NCBI GenBank assembly: GCA_963281255.1
Contig: OY725500.1
Location: 1,798,001 to 1,862,000, forward strand
Reading direction: 5' to 3'
DNA from: Aphrocallistes beatrix
Lineage: Eukaryota > Porifera > Hexactinellida > Sceptrulophora > Aphrocallistidae
DNA length: 64,000 nucleotides
Of this stretch, positions 35,430 through 45,421 are shown in pieces. Under the pieces are notes generated by a model. It saw only the letters and a program-made list of their open reading frames with translations, did not search any database and was not told where the DNA came from. Numbering within the stretch: the stretch's first letter is position 1; each line of letters opens with the position of its first letter. A program made the position numbers and the translations under genes.

Positions 35430-37030
35430 AAGTTATCAATATCAGGTGTTGTTAAGTACACATAAAACTTATCTACTAAATTGTTTGACTATTCTGCTAG
35501 TGCAAATAAATTTGTAACAAAGAAATAATAGACATAAAAATATCGAAGTATATAATAGTAGATATAAATAAAAGCGAGTTTGCGGTTAATTATATTGATT
35601 TTGAAAATAACAAAAAAGATTTGTTTTAGTCAAAGTAGTTGTTAAAATTTCTTATCCTCCAGTTAAAGCCCCAAAAGACCTCAAACGGAGATTTTGGAGT
35701 CGATTGCATATGGGGCAACAAATAGTGAACTTTTTACAAAAACTTTCAACCGCCACCTTTATTTCAGCCTAACTCACCGTCTTTTAATGCAATCGTTATT
35801 CCCTTGAAGGCAGTAGATGCAGATTTCACTACATGTGCAAAGAAACAGGATACGGGGCCGTTTTGCGAGTTATGGTGTCATAAAGGTGGCGGTGGAGAAT
35901 ATTTAACACCAAATACCATCAGGGGGGAGAACTATTTTTGGAGAAAATTATTTCAGTTATCGAAGTAAAAATGTCTTATTTAGCCAAAAGTCGTAGCCAC
36001 GAAAGAAACTGTGAAATTTCATCAAGATACAGATAACAAGGTAAATTGAGTGAATCTGCTTGCTGATTTAATAGTCCCATTATATCTAGTTGTTTTATTT
36101 CATCGAATAGTGAATATTCTGAGCAGTAAGAATTAATAGAAGAACAGCGAGCATATGATAAAGTGAAGTTGAGAAACTTTTAAATCACTAATATGAAGAA
36201 ACTCGATTTTGCTCGTGGTCCTGCATATATCATTTAATATTGTAATTGTAGGTGTATGTGGCATTTGTATGTGAATTTATTTTTGAGTAGAAGTGAATAT
36301 TATCAACTCATATGAAATCAAAATAGCAAGTAAAGTGACAATTAGAACATACTGAATCTGTCTGAATTGATGCAGCAAGTGTTGCAAACAGTTGATATCT
36401 CAGGTAAATTGTGTGAACTGGGAAAAAGTTATTACACTAATGAAAAGTAAGGCAAAAAAATTGAAAAATTTAGGTTACCTTAGGAATAGTAGTAGTAGTA
36501 ATAGTTTGATTAGTAGAATTGGTAGTCGGACCAGGGGCTTATCTAGGTGCTCGACCTGCACTTTTAGGTGCCAGGCTGGTGTCGTCCGAGGAGTCAAGGT
36601 GCTAGCAGTGTGATTCGATTTTGGTGCCATCTCCCCTGGAATTACAAGATAAACTCCTGTTTGGGTGCCATATAACTTGTATCACCTTCAAAAAAGTGCC
36701 GGACTGGAAAATCCTAGATAATGCCATGAGCGGACCCCTAACGAAATTAGCTGTAGCATTAATAGCATTAAGAGGGATGGATGGGGATAAAATTAGCTTT
36801 AGGATTGATTGGACCCATTTTGTCATTTCCAAATTGGAGGATGCATTTGTTTGTGTTTTATATTTTAAATACAAAAAGATAAATAAGATGTGTAGTAGAA
36901 TGCATAGTATGTATTATAAAAGAGCTAAGGAGGTATGTAAGTTTCATAACTGTCTGATATATTATTTTATAATAAAGAATTATCCAATTTTGTTCAATGC
37001 TAATGCTACTATTGAATTAGAGTATACAAG
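35430..37030. other. Intronic stretch, mostly unrecognised
   Basis: There is no clear gene. At 36532 the sequence CAGGGGCTTATCTAGG looks like a hAT terminus without a partner. A 147-codon frame at 36621-37064 has no family resemblance and runs into Helitron sequence, so I do not call it. Confidence 0.4.
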
Positions 37031-37336
37031 TTTGATGCGTAATGATGACGTCATAACAGAGTGATGAGTATTCATTTTTTGATGATAGTGAGGAATATTA
37101 ATATACACATTCTATTAAAATTTCAGCATTCTATCACCTAAAATGGCTGAGTTATCGTGGATAAAGTAAATTTCTAATTATAAAAAGGTGACAATGACGT
37201 CATAATTCCATGATGATTCGACATTTTCGTCTGAGCTCAGAACTTACTGGAGCCATCGCCAATAAACTCCTACATGCCAAAAATCAGCTTTCTGGGCCTG
37301 ACAGTTTCTTCAATCAATTCGTTACAGATATATATA
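37031..37336 (-). mobile_element. Helitron family copy 9, hairpin end missing
   Basis: A reverse copy that starts inside the body at TTTGATGCGTAATGATGACG and runs to CGTTACAGATATATATA. Two TGACGTCA palindromes are kept (about 37047 and 37196). The right end meets the next element at a TA. Confidence 0.8.
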
Positions 37337-38459
37337 TGTTACAGGGTATCTGTAAAATCAGGGTAATTGTAATTAACCTGATTTTTTTAGGGCAATTGTA
37401 ATTACCCTGGTTCAATCAGGGTAATTGTAATTACCTTGACTTTTTCAGGGTAATTGTAATTACAGTATAATCTCCATAAGTGGGGGAGCATGGGACGGGA
37501 TAAAACTGGTTTATCCCCCATTCCCCGGTTAAAATTCAATTATAATTTTCTAGATGAGAACATCTAACAGCCTATTTGAAACTTGTAGAATTTCAGACCC
37601 ATTAATGTACCAGTTGAGTTTTATAAGTTACACAATTACATTTAGAAAACTCCATTTCCTAATATGGGACTTAGGTGGTATAATTGTTAACTTATAGTAT
37701 GGAAGGGGGCGAATTCAGGGGGGGAAATTCAGGGTGGGCAATGTTACCTGTTACAATGCAACTGTCAATTGAGGAATCCTATTAATAGGACAATTGCTCT
37801 TAGGTGAGCTAAATTGTGTTTCCCGTACTTGTGTATTACAGGCTGAGCAAATCTGGATGGACATTACAAATGATCCACTATACAATGAGTGGTCACTATA
37901 ATTAACCTAAAAAAACAAAGTAATTACAATTACCCTGAAAAAAGTCAGGGTAATTACAATTACCCTGAAAAAAGTCAGGGTAATTACAATTACCCTAAAA
38001 AAATCAGGGTACCGTATTTCCCTGAATAAGCGCCGGGGGCTTGAATAAGCGCCGGTTTGAATAAGCGCCGGGTCTAAAGGGTGAGCGAAATAAATAAGCG
38101 CCGGGGCTCGAATAAGCGTCGGACGCCGGGGCATTTTAGTTCTCTGAAAATCATATCAAACTAGTATTCTCAGTAGTGGCATAGATAGAAGTGCTTTTTG
38201 AAACATTACATTATGCTTTTTTAATAGAACTAACATTCTCAGTTGTGGCAAAAATAAAAGTGCCAGTCAATGTGTAAACAAAAAAAAAGAGCGCCGGGTC
38301 AAAATAGCGAATGAAAAAAATAAGCGCCGGGGCTTGAATAAGCGCCGGTTTGAATAAGCGCCGGGTCTAAAGGGTGCATGAAATAAATAAGCGCCCGGGC
38401 GCTTATTCGAAGCAATACGGTAATTACAATTACCCTGATTTTACAGATACCCTGTAACA
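37337..38459. mobile_element. TIR element with GGGTAATTGTAATTACC arrays
   Basis: Inverted termini TGTTACAGGGTATCTGTAAA, TA at both flanks. Just inside each end lie three to four direct copies of the near-palindrome CAGGGTAATTGTAATTACC at about 28 bp spacing. The interior is non-coding. A smaller TIR element sits inside its right arm (38012-38420). Its right-hand TA is also the left-hand TA of the next element. Confidence 0.88.
38012..38420. mobile_element. MITE with AATAAGCGCCGG arrays
   Basis: A 409 bp element with termini CCGTATTTCCCTGAATAAGC and an imperfect inverse, flanked by TA, nested in 37337-38459. The motif GAATAAGCGCCGG recurs seven or more times near the ends. Confidence 0.88.
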
Positions 38460-38461
38460 TA

Positions 38462-39185
38462 CAGTATGTCCCGAAAGTCTTTTCCTATTTGATTTGAAAT
38501 TATAAAATTAATAATACGTGTCATAGGGGTTTAATTATTTCCCAATATAACCTCCTTTCATTACTGCACACTTCCTCATTCTGTCTGGCATGCCATCTAT
38601 CAATCTAATAATCTCGGATTTCGGGGTCGTTTGTAGCTTTTGAGGCCAAGCTTTTCCCTCAAATAGCGATGTATGGCGGTTTTGGAGGTCTTGTGGCCAC
38701 GAGCGGTTAGTCTTCTCGCCAGTTTTCTTGTCGACTGGTGTCTCTTACCAACAGACTTTGAAATCACAATTTTAGCCACTCTTGTTAGTGAAGATGGCCT
38801 TCCTGATCTGGGTTTATCAATCAGACTTTCACCACATTTATTGCGCCTCCACCAATTATTTACTGTTTTGATCGTTTTCCCAAGTCTTCTAGCAACGTCT
38901 TTCTGTGTAATCCCTGCTTCTAACATAGCTATCGCTTTGACACGCACAAGATTTGAGGAAGGATTCATTAAATTTGACATCCAATATCCGAAAAAAAATG
39001 AAATTTGTAAATTGCAAAAAAAAATTGAGACGAATACAATGAATTGGAAAATATAGCTATTATTTAATCTTTTAACACGTTGCAAAAAGTAAAATAGTTG
39101 TAAGTTTAACTTTGTTGGACTAGATGAGCTAAGGGTGCATAATATAGTCGAAATTATAGTAGGAAAAGACTTTCGGGACATACTG
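38462..39185 (-). mobile_element. Tc1-like deletion derivative
   Basis: A 724 bp element with near-perfect termini CAGTATGTCCCGAAAGTCTT, TA on both sides. It keeps the DNA-binding half of a Tc1-like transposase and a scrap of its C-terminus (LIDGMPDRMRKCAVMKGGYIGK, in a different frame near 38520-38600). The catalytic domain has been deleted. Confidence 0.92.
38600..38980 (-). CDS. HTH-only Tc1-like protein, 126 residues, intact frame
   Basis: An uninterrupted frame starting at MSNLMNPSSNLVRVKAIAML. Next comes a first helix-turn-helix (AGITQKDVARRLGKTIKTVN), the GRPSS linker (DKPRSGRPSSLTR) and a second helix-turn-helix (TRKLARRLTARGHKTSKTAI). It ends KSYKRPRNPRLLD. These are the bipartite paired-type DNA-binding domains of Tc1 transposases without the DDE domain. 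The frame is open further upstream to 39181, but this Met fits family starts. It could bind the element's ends without cutting. Expression is unknown. Confidence 0.8.
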   Translation of the reverse strand: MSNLMNPSSNLVRVKAIAMLEAGITQKDVARRLGKTIKTVNNWWRRNKCGESLIDKPRSGRPSSLTRVAKIVISKSVGKRHQSTRKLARRLTARGHKTSKTAIHRYLREKLGLKSYKRPRNPRLLD

Positions 39186-39193
39186 TATATATA

Positions 39194-39363
39194 CAGTCGA
39201 ACCTGCTATAACGGCTACTCTATATAACGGTCACCTGTCTATAGCGGTCACCAATAAACAGTCCCGTCCGAAATTTCGAAATATTTTCGGTTAATAGGGT
39301 CCTCCGCTTAATCGGGGCAAAATGTCCTCTGACCGATGTGGCCCTATTAAGCGGAGTCGACTG
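39194..39363. mobile_element. Chimeric pogo-like MITE
   Basis: The left end CAGTCGAACCTGCTATAACG with repeated ATAACGGTCACC motifs is one terminus type. From 39279 the sequence switches to the CAGTCGACTCCGC type (right end at 39363, TA after). Two different MITEs have been joined, or one was truncated by the other. Confidence 0.8.
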
Positions 39364-39384
39364 TATATATATATTAATAAGGGC

Positions 39385-39915
39385 CATGCCAAAAGTTTCC
39401 GGATTTATGAAAGATAAGATAGCTATATGTCGAATTAAGTTATTATAATTTTTCAAAGTATATTCCATCGCAATCAATACACTTTTGCATTCTTTCAAAC
39501 CATTTTTTGAATACTTCACCCCACTCTTCCTTGTCGATGGTCGGGACCGCTTCAAAATAGGCGTCGACGGCCACTTCGTCGCAAGAAAATCGTCTTCCTT
39601 TTAACATAGACTTGACTTTTGGAAAACAAAAAGTCACAAGGGGCCAAATAAGGGGAATATGGAGGTGAGGCAGTAATTGAACCCCTTCCGTCTCCAGAAA
39701 GTCCAAATTTCGGACGGCTGTGTGGGCTAGTGCATTATCATGATGCCAGAGTAGTCCCCGAGTTCCACACTTTGGAGGTCGTTCACGTAATGCTTGTAGC
39801 AAGCCAGGAATACAAATCTCGCAGTACCATTCCGCGTTTACAGTCTTGCGATCATCAAGTGGAACAGTCTTTATATGACCACTTTTGTTAAAAATGACGT
39901 AACCATCTTCTTACC
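39385..39915 (-). mobile_element. mariner transposase C-terminal fragment
   Basis: The minus strand encodes the catalytic half of a mariner: WHHDNALAHTAV (second Asp), a damaged third-Asp region, FPKVKSMLKGRRF, and the typical end FERMQKCIDCDGIYFEKL. A shift lies near 39800. The N-terminal half is absent because Helitron sequence begins at 39924. It is a different family from the mariner at 6-1076. Confidence 0.85.
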
Positions 39916-39923
39916 AGCATATA

Positions 39924-40470
39924 CCAGCGCGCTTCGCTTGCTTGCGCTACGCGGCTAGCGGACACTTTGTGTCCACCGGGGGGACCAAAGGGCGCCTGGG
40001 GTCACATTGATTAATTATAATGGAGCTAACATCTCTAAATACGTCTGTCCTACTATGATAATCGGAATCGCACGAAAAATCACCGAATTTGTCAATTTTT
40101 AAAATATTGATGCGTAATGATGACGTCATCACAGAGTATTGACGTTATTATTGTGGCCGATTGTTACATCAATTGTGAGGTATATTAATATACACATTTT
40201 ATTAAAATTTCAGGGTTCCATCACTTAAAATGGCTGAGTTATGGTCGAAAAACTGAAAGTTCTTCTATCATAAAAAAGGTGTTTATGACGTCATAATTCC
40301 ATGATGAGTTGACATTTTCGCCTGAACTCAGAACTTACTGGAGGCATAGTCAAAGACTGCCGCAGGCCAAAAATGACCTTTCTGCGCCTCTAAAATCAAT
40401 TCGTTACAGATATATATAAATTCTTACAATTAAAACGCGATTAATGTATATTTATTTATATATATAGTAC
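39924..40470 (-). mobile_element. Helitron family copy 10 with an extra 5' end
   Basis: A reverse copy with a damaged hairpin end (CCAGCGCGCTTCGCTTG) at 39924. The body has two TGACGTCA sites and reaches the TA tract near 40420. It is followed by a forward-oriented 5' end fragment (TTACAATTAAAACGCGATTA) to 40470. Confidence 0.78.
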
Positions 40471-40472
40471 TA

Positions 40473-40494
40473 TCCTTACTATTAAAACTCGATT

Positions 40495-40540
<46 letters not shown>

Positions 40541-41028
40541 ACGAATTGATTGAAGAAACTGCCGGGCGCAGAAGGCTGATTTTTGGCATGTGGGAGTTTT
40601 TTTGCTATGGCTCTAGCGAGTTCAGAGCAAAATGTCGACTCATCATGGAATTATGACGTCATTGTCACATTTTTAAAAGTTAAGCAACACAGTTATTCGA
40701 GTATAACTCAGCCATTATAGGAGATAGAAGACTGATATTTTAATAGAATATGTATACTAACATACCTTACAAATGATGCGACTTTCATTAAAAAATGAAG
40801 ACTCATCACTTTGTTATGACGTCATCATTACTCATCAAAATTTTAAAAATTGATAAATTTGGTGATTTTTCGTGCGAAATAGATTATAACAGTAGGACAG
40901 ATGTATTAGTATTTAGAGATGTTATCTACCTTATAATTAACCAATGTGACCCCAGGCGACCGAAGGGAGCCTCCGGCGGACACAAAGTGTCCACCAGCCG
41001 CGCAGCGCACGCAAGCGTAGCGCGCTTG
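40473..41028 (+). mobile_element. Helitron family copy 11
   Basis: A complete forward copy: starts TCCTTACTATTAAAACTCG after an A, has a long TA tract (40500-40537), and ends GCGCGCTTG before a T. TGACGTCA occurs twice. The next copy follows directly. Confidence 0.85.
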
Positions 41029-41585
41029 TAGTATATATATTTAAATATATATCTCTGTAACGAATTGATTGAATAAACTGCAAGGCCCAGAAAGCTGATT
41101 TTTGGCATGCGGGAGTCTTTTGGCTATAACTCCACTAGGTCCTGACCTCAGACGAAAATGTCCACTCATCATGGAATTATGACGTCATTGTCACCTTTTT
41201 ATAATTAGAAATTTCAGTTTTTGACCATATCTCAGTCATTTTAAGTGATAGAAGGCTGAAATTTTAATAGAATGTGCATATTAATTTATCTCAAATATGA
41301 TACAACCATTATCAAAAAATGAATACTCAGCACTCTGTTATGACGTCATCATTACGCATCAAAATTTAAAAAATTTCAAATTTGCTGATTTTTGCGCGAT
41401 ATCGATTATAACAGTAGGACAGACGTATTGAGAGATGTTATCTCTCCTATAATTAATGAATGTGACCTTAGGTCACCAAAGGGAGCCTCCATCGGACACA
41501 AAATGTCCGCCAGACGTGTCGTGCAAGCAAGCAAAGCGCGCTTGTATATATATAAACATTAATCAAGTTTTAATAATAATGCTGA
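41029..41585 (+). mobile_element. Helitron family copy 12 plus an inverted 5' end
   Basis: A forward copy lacking the usual 5' terminus, beginning in a TA tract after copy 11 and ending GCGCGCTTG at 41544. An inverted 5' end (ACATTAATCAAGTTTTAAT) follows through a TA tract to 41585. Confidence 0.78.
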
Positions 41586-41922
41586 CAAGTTAAACAGACC
41601 GGTGCTAAGTCTCTTATTCTAAATCCCCCGGGCACATTTAAATCTCCCGTATTGGAAGATGCAAATAATAAAGAGTTAACTCGAATTCAGGACAAGGTGT
41701 ATAAATTGAGACGGTTACCTAATGTTTGTATTAACAATGGGCGGTTGTGTTATCGATTGGATTTTAGAAAGTCTAGCTGTGTGTCCTTTGGAAGTGCAAA
41801 ATCATAACTGGCTTTTATGATACTTTTCTTTCCCACTTGTATGCGTTTTTCGCTCATTTTTATGTACTGATCAATCGGTTTTAAAATTAAAAAAGTGTCT
41901 TGGGAAAATTTGAGAATTTGAA
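41586..41922. other. Intronic stretch with no recognised feature
   Basis: No coding or repeat structure that I can support. Confidence 0.4.
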
Positions 41923-41930
41923 CATGTCAT

Positions 41931-43585
41931 CAGTGGCGTAGCCATGAATTTGAAGTTTGCTAGGGCAGGTAATTATTAATATACATTGTGAGCGCGACGA
42001 TGCTATAGAGTGGATTACCAATACCAATAAACATTGATGAAAATAGTAAACTTTAGTGTTTAATTTATACTTGGTGCACCTGCATAGCGCAGGCTAGCGA
42101 ATAATTTTCATTCGCAGAGTCGCCCTGGAGTGCCTAGGAATATACAATTTTTCAGATGTCTCTACAGTTCCAAATTTCGAAACGAGTTTCCACTAGAAAC
42201 GTGAACTGTAACATGAACAAAGGTGGGCAAATAATTTATTACTTAGGGCGTTCAATATGTTCCAGGCCCAACTTTATAATTCGAAAGGCAACTGAAACAA
42301 TATATTATAAATTCTTTTATTGTATTCGTCAGAGGATTATCTTTCTACTGGCAATTTGAATTGCTGTGATAATATAATTATTGTGGTTAACACACACGAT
42401 TTATACACCCGGTTTACGGTCCTTGTACTTATGGAGAGTTTTAGCTTAATATTTGATGTATTTCAGTTCTGAGCAAACTTAGATTAAAACTAATCTCTCC
42501 ATTGAATTCTGCAAATCAAATAACATAGAGTTTGACTTCTTTAAACTCTTCGAATTTTGAGCTGGGGGAATAATGTGTGTTTTTTTCAATTTACTGACAC
42601 TTTTGTCCCACTTTTAAGTGGCAGAAAATTGGGAAAAATCCACCATAATTAGTATAACATCTTTTTATCACAAAAGATTCAACTAAACACCTCCCGTTTG
42701 AATCTTCTCCATGCCTTCTTGATTATTTTACATTTCAACAATATTATTTAACAATTTTGATGAATTTTATCTTTTTCAAAGGCAAAATTGAAATTTTTTA
42801 TAAGGACCGTAAACCGGGTCTATAATCGTGTGTACTAACCACAGTAATTATATTAATAACACAGCAACCAACATACCAGTCGAAGCATAATCCTGCAACG
42901 AATTTATTAAACGAATTGAAAATACTTTGTCTTTGTTACCATTTGACATATAAAGTTGGGCCCGGAACATATTGGACGCCCTATATATAGATTCGAAATC
43001 TACACAGCTAAAAACCAGATGTCAACTGTTGAAAGTTAGTCTCTAGCCTTATTTTGAAATTTGTTCACCCAATGTAAACAATATTTCCTAAATCAAAACA
43101 GTCTACAATTTCGTTTTAATCAATATATAATAGCTAAGTCGTTTATGCTATAAATTAGACGACACTATTCTGGTACAAAATAATCAAAATGATTGCCTAG
43201 GGGTGGAAGCCACAAGGATACTTATCTAATAATGGAGATGGTTATAAATTGGGAATGAATTTTCAATTTTGATTAAACAGGTAGTCCAACAAATTAAAAG
43301 AACACAATAAAACATACACAAGAATTATTAACTATTTGAAAGATAAGGCTCCCGTGCTAAAAGGAAAGAATATTCCTATGGATAATTAATAAAAGAAATC
43401 GTTAATTCTACAAGTAATGAGTTGAGAGATATTATAGAATTAAAACTTGGATATTAGAAAGAGGTTAAAGTAACAAAACCTTATTTGGAAGAAAACAATG
43501 AAGAAAATGAATTGGACAAGAGCAAGGGCACAAAGGTGACTTGCTAGGACGAGGGCCCTAGCTTGCCTCCCTAGCTACGCCACTG
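41931..43585. mobile_element. Non-autonomous hAT element
   Basis: Termini CAGTGGCGTAGCCATG and the inverse GGAGG-linked CTACGCCACTG. The left flank is CATGTCAT. The right flank, once the Helitron at 43588-44124 is taken out, is CATATCAT: 7 of 8 bases agree. No coding. A 736 bp inverted-repeat element lies inside. Confidence 0.88.
42246..42981. mobile_element. Long-TIR MITE nested in the hAT element
   Basis: Inverted arms of about 190-210 bp, outer ends GGGCGTTCAATATGTTCC and its inverse. The arms also share ACACGATT..ACCCGGTTTACGGTCCTT. The flanks are TTA and TAT, so TA or TWA target use is possible. The superfamily is not decided. Confidence 0.8.
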
Positions 43586-43587
43586 CA

Positions 43588-44124
43588 TCCTTACTATTAA
43601 AACTCGATTAATATTTGTATATATATATATGTTACGAATTGATTGAAGAAACTGCCAGGCGCAAAAAGCTGATTTTTGGCATGCGGGAGTCTTTTGGCTA
43701 TGGCTCCAGTAAGTTCTGAGCTCAGACGAAAATGTCGACTCATCATGGAATTATGACGTCATTGTCACATTTTAAAAAGTTAAGCAACACAGTTATTCGG
43801 GCATAACTCAGCCATTATAGGAGATAGAAGGCTGAAATTTTAATAGAATCTGTATACTAACATGTCTCACATATGATGCAACTATCATCAAAAAATGATG
43901 ACTCATCACTTTGTTATGACGTCATCATTACGCATCAAAAATTTTAAAATTGACAAATTTGGTGATTTTTCGAGTGGTATCGATTATAACAGTAGCACAG
44001 ACATATTTAGAGATGCTATCTCCCTTATAATTAACCAATGTGACTCCAGGCGACCGAAGGGAGCCTCCGGCGGACACAAAGTGTCCGCCAGCCGCGCAGC
44101 GCAAGCAAGCGCGAAGCGCGCTTG
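43588..44124 (+). mobile_element. Helitron family copy 13, reference full-length copy
   Basis: A 537 bp complete copy. Start TCCTTACTATTAAAACTCG, TA tract, body from GTTACGAATTGATTG, TGACGTCA at about 43757 and 43917, hairpin GGCGGACAC/GTGTCCGCC, then the terminal hairpin CAAGCGCG-AAG-CGCGCTTG. Taking it out restores the 8 bp duplication of the neighbouring hAT (CA + TATCAT), so its limits are exact. It has no coding capacity and would need a Rep/helicase from elsewhere. Confidence 0.92.
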
Positions 44125-44207
44125 TATCATGTAAGTGATAAAACGCTACTCTACACACTGGTATAATTATTTTAACTCAGTGTTTATACCTGAAGTGACA
44201 TATTTAC

Positions 44208-44384
44208 CTCGCTCAGGAAGATCGATATCCTTCAGTAATCCAGATAATGTTCCAATAATTGAGAGTATGGTGATGGATGTTTTAGTGTGCGCATAGTATA
44301 AAGATGTCATCGGGAACAATTCATTCAATTCTGAGCATTCATCTTTGGTACCGATCGATTTGTGGAAAATGGGTCCAACATAAT
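44208..44384 (-). CDS. Possible orphan exon, unrecognised
   Basis: A minus-strand frame of 58 codons between a strong acceptor (GTTTCTCTCTGAG) and donor (CGAG|GTAAAT): YVGPIFHKSIGTKDECSELN, then ELFPMTSLYYAHTKTSITIL, then SIIGTLSGLLKDIDLPER. The phase is 1-1, which does not fit between host exons 45293-45368 and 33435-33594 (both need phase 2). If real it belongs to another transcript or is a relic of a transposed gene. I do not recognise it. Confidence 0.3.
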
Positions 44385-44564
44385 CTCAGAGAGAAACAAA
44401 GACTCACCTGAGTGAATACAATTACAGATTACCCAGGGCCTACTTCAGAAACCCGAAGGTAATGTACATTTTTTCAATAGTGGCGGTATTGTTTTTACAA
44501 TTACCTTCTGAGAGTGGCAAATCTATTAGAAAATCCTATCAAACTTGATTAATAAAGTAAATCA

Positions 44565-44960
44565 GGCTCGTCCAAAGGCTGGAATGATAGGCATTAAAAT
44601 ATCGATTGATAATATCGCTAGTTCACACACAGCCAAGCTTCCCAAGATTTTTTGAAATCCGAGGGGGTAGAATTACTGCTTCATCCTCTATACTCACCAG
44701 ACCTTGCTCTCTGTGATTTTTGGCTTTTCCAAAGTTGAAAATCTATCTTCAGGGTAAAGAATTTGATACAAGACAAACACTACTTTATACCAGTACTTCA
44801 AATCCATCCAGGAAGAAGAGAACAGACAAATAATTATCTCACATGGTTAAAAGATTGAGAAACCGTGTGGCAGTAGGAGGCGATTACTTCGAATAAACTA
44901 CATTAATCTCCAAAGTTGTATACACTTATTTTTATGATATGACTCGCAATACTAAGTTTT
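44565..44960 (+). mobile_element. mariner transposase C-terminal fragment
   Basis: Plus-strand RPKAGMIGIKISIDNIASSH, a decayed second-Asp motif, then a decayed SPDLA-type motif and FGFSKVENLSSG. It closes on LRNRVAVGGDYFE and a likely terminal region near 44960. Stops are present and the N-terminal half is missing. Confidence 0.75.
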
Positions 44961-45292
44961 TGAACATCCTACCTAGTATTCTAAACATATACTACACTGT
45001 ATATATTTAACTATGCATATAGTCTTTGAATATTGCTACGATATTATGTTTTCAGTTTGACAGATGAGATTAATTTTGTACAGAGTAAATACATTTAACA
45101 GATAAAAGTAAATACATGTAATAGATAAACTCATTAAATTAAGTTGATTTTGCAAAAAAGAAAAATTACTGCAACCCTGATTGTTGCATTAGAAACATTA
45201 GCTTTAATAAAACGTCAACACAATGATCGATTATGTTTAAAATCTGCACTCAGCATTCAATGTAAAAAGAGATAAAAAGAAAAATTGCTCAC

Positions 45293-45368
45293 TCTAATTC
45301 CCCATTCAAGAGTTTGTAGTCTCGTAGTTTCTGAGTTAATAAATTTTCAAAATCTCCTGCATTTTGAT
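45293..45368 (-). CDS. Host gene, 76 bp internal exon (coiled coil)
   Basis: Acceptor CTTTTTAATTTTTAG, exon starting at 45368, donor TTAGA|GTGAGC at 45292. The first two bases complete a GAT codon with the G left by exon 61529-61632. It then encodes QNAGDFENLLTQKLRDYKLL and NGEL, and the last two bases combine with exon 33435-33594 to give Glu. Open in this phase only. The neighbouring introns are 11.7 kb and 16.2 kb. Confidence 0.72.
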
Positions 45369-45421
45369 CTAAAAATTAAAAAGATTCACTATTGCACTAA
45401 TCATTCGAAAATATAAACAAA

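Noticed and set aside
36621-37064. 147-residue open frame
   Set aside because: No family resemblance, and its end runs into Helitron sequence, so the frame is chance.
37362-38000. Regularly spaced near-palindromes resembling a CRISPR-like array
   Set aside because: The repeats lie at the ends of a TIR transposon in mirror orientation, and the spacers are repeated too. There is no cas gene and the genome is animal.
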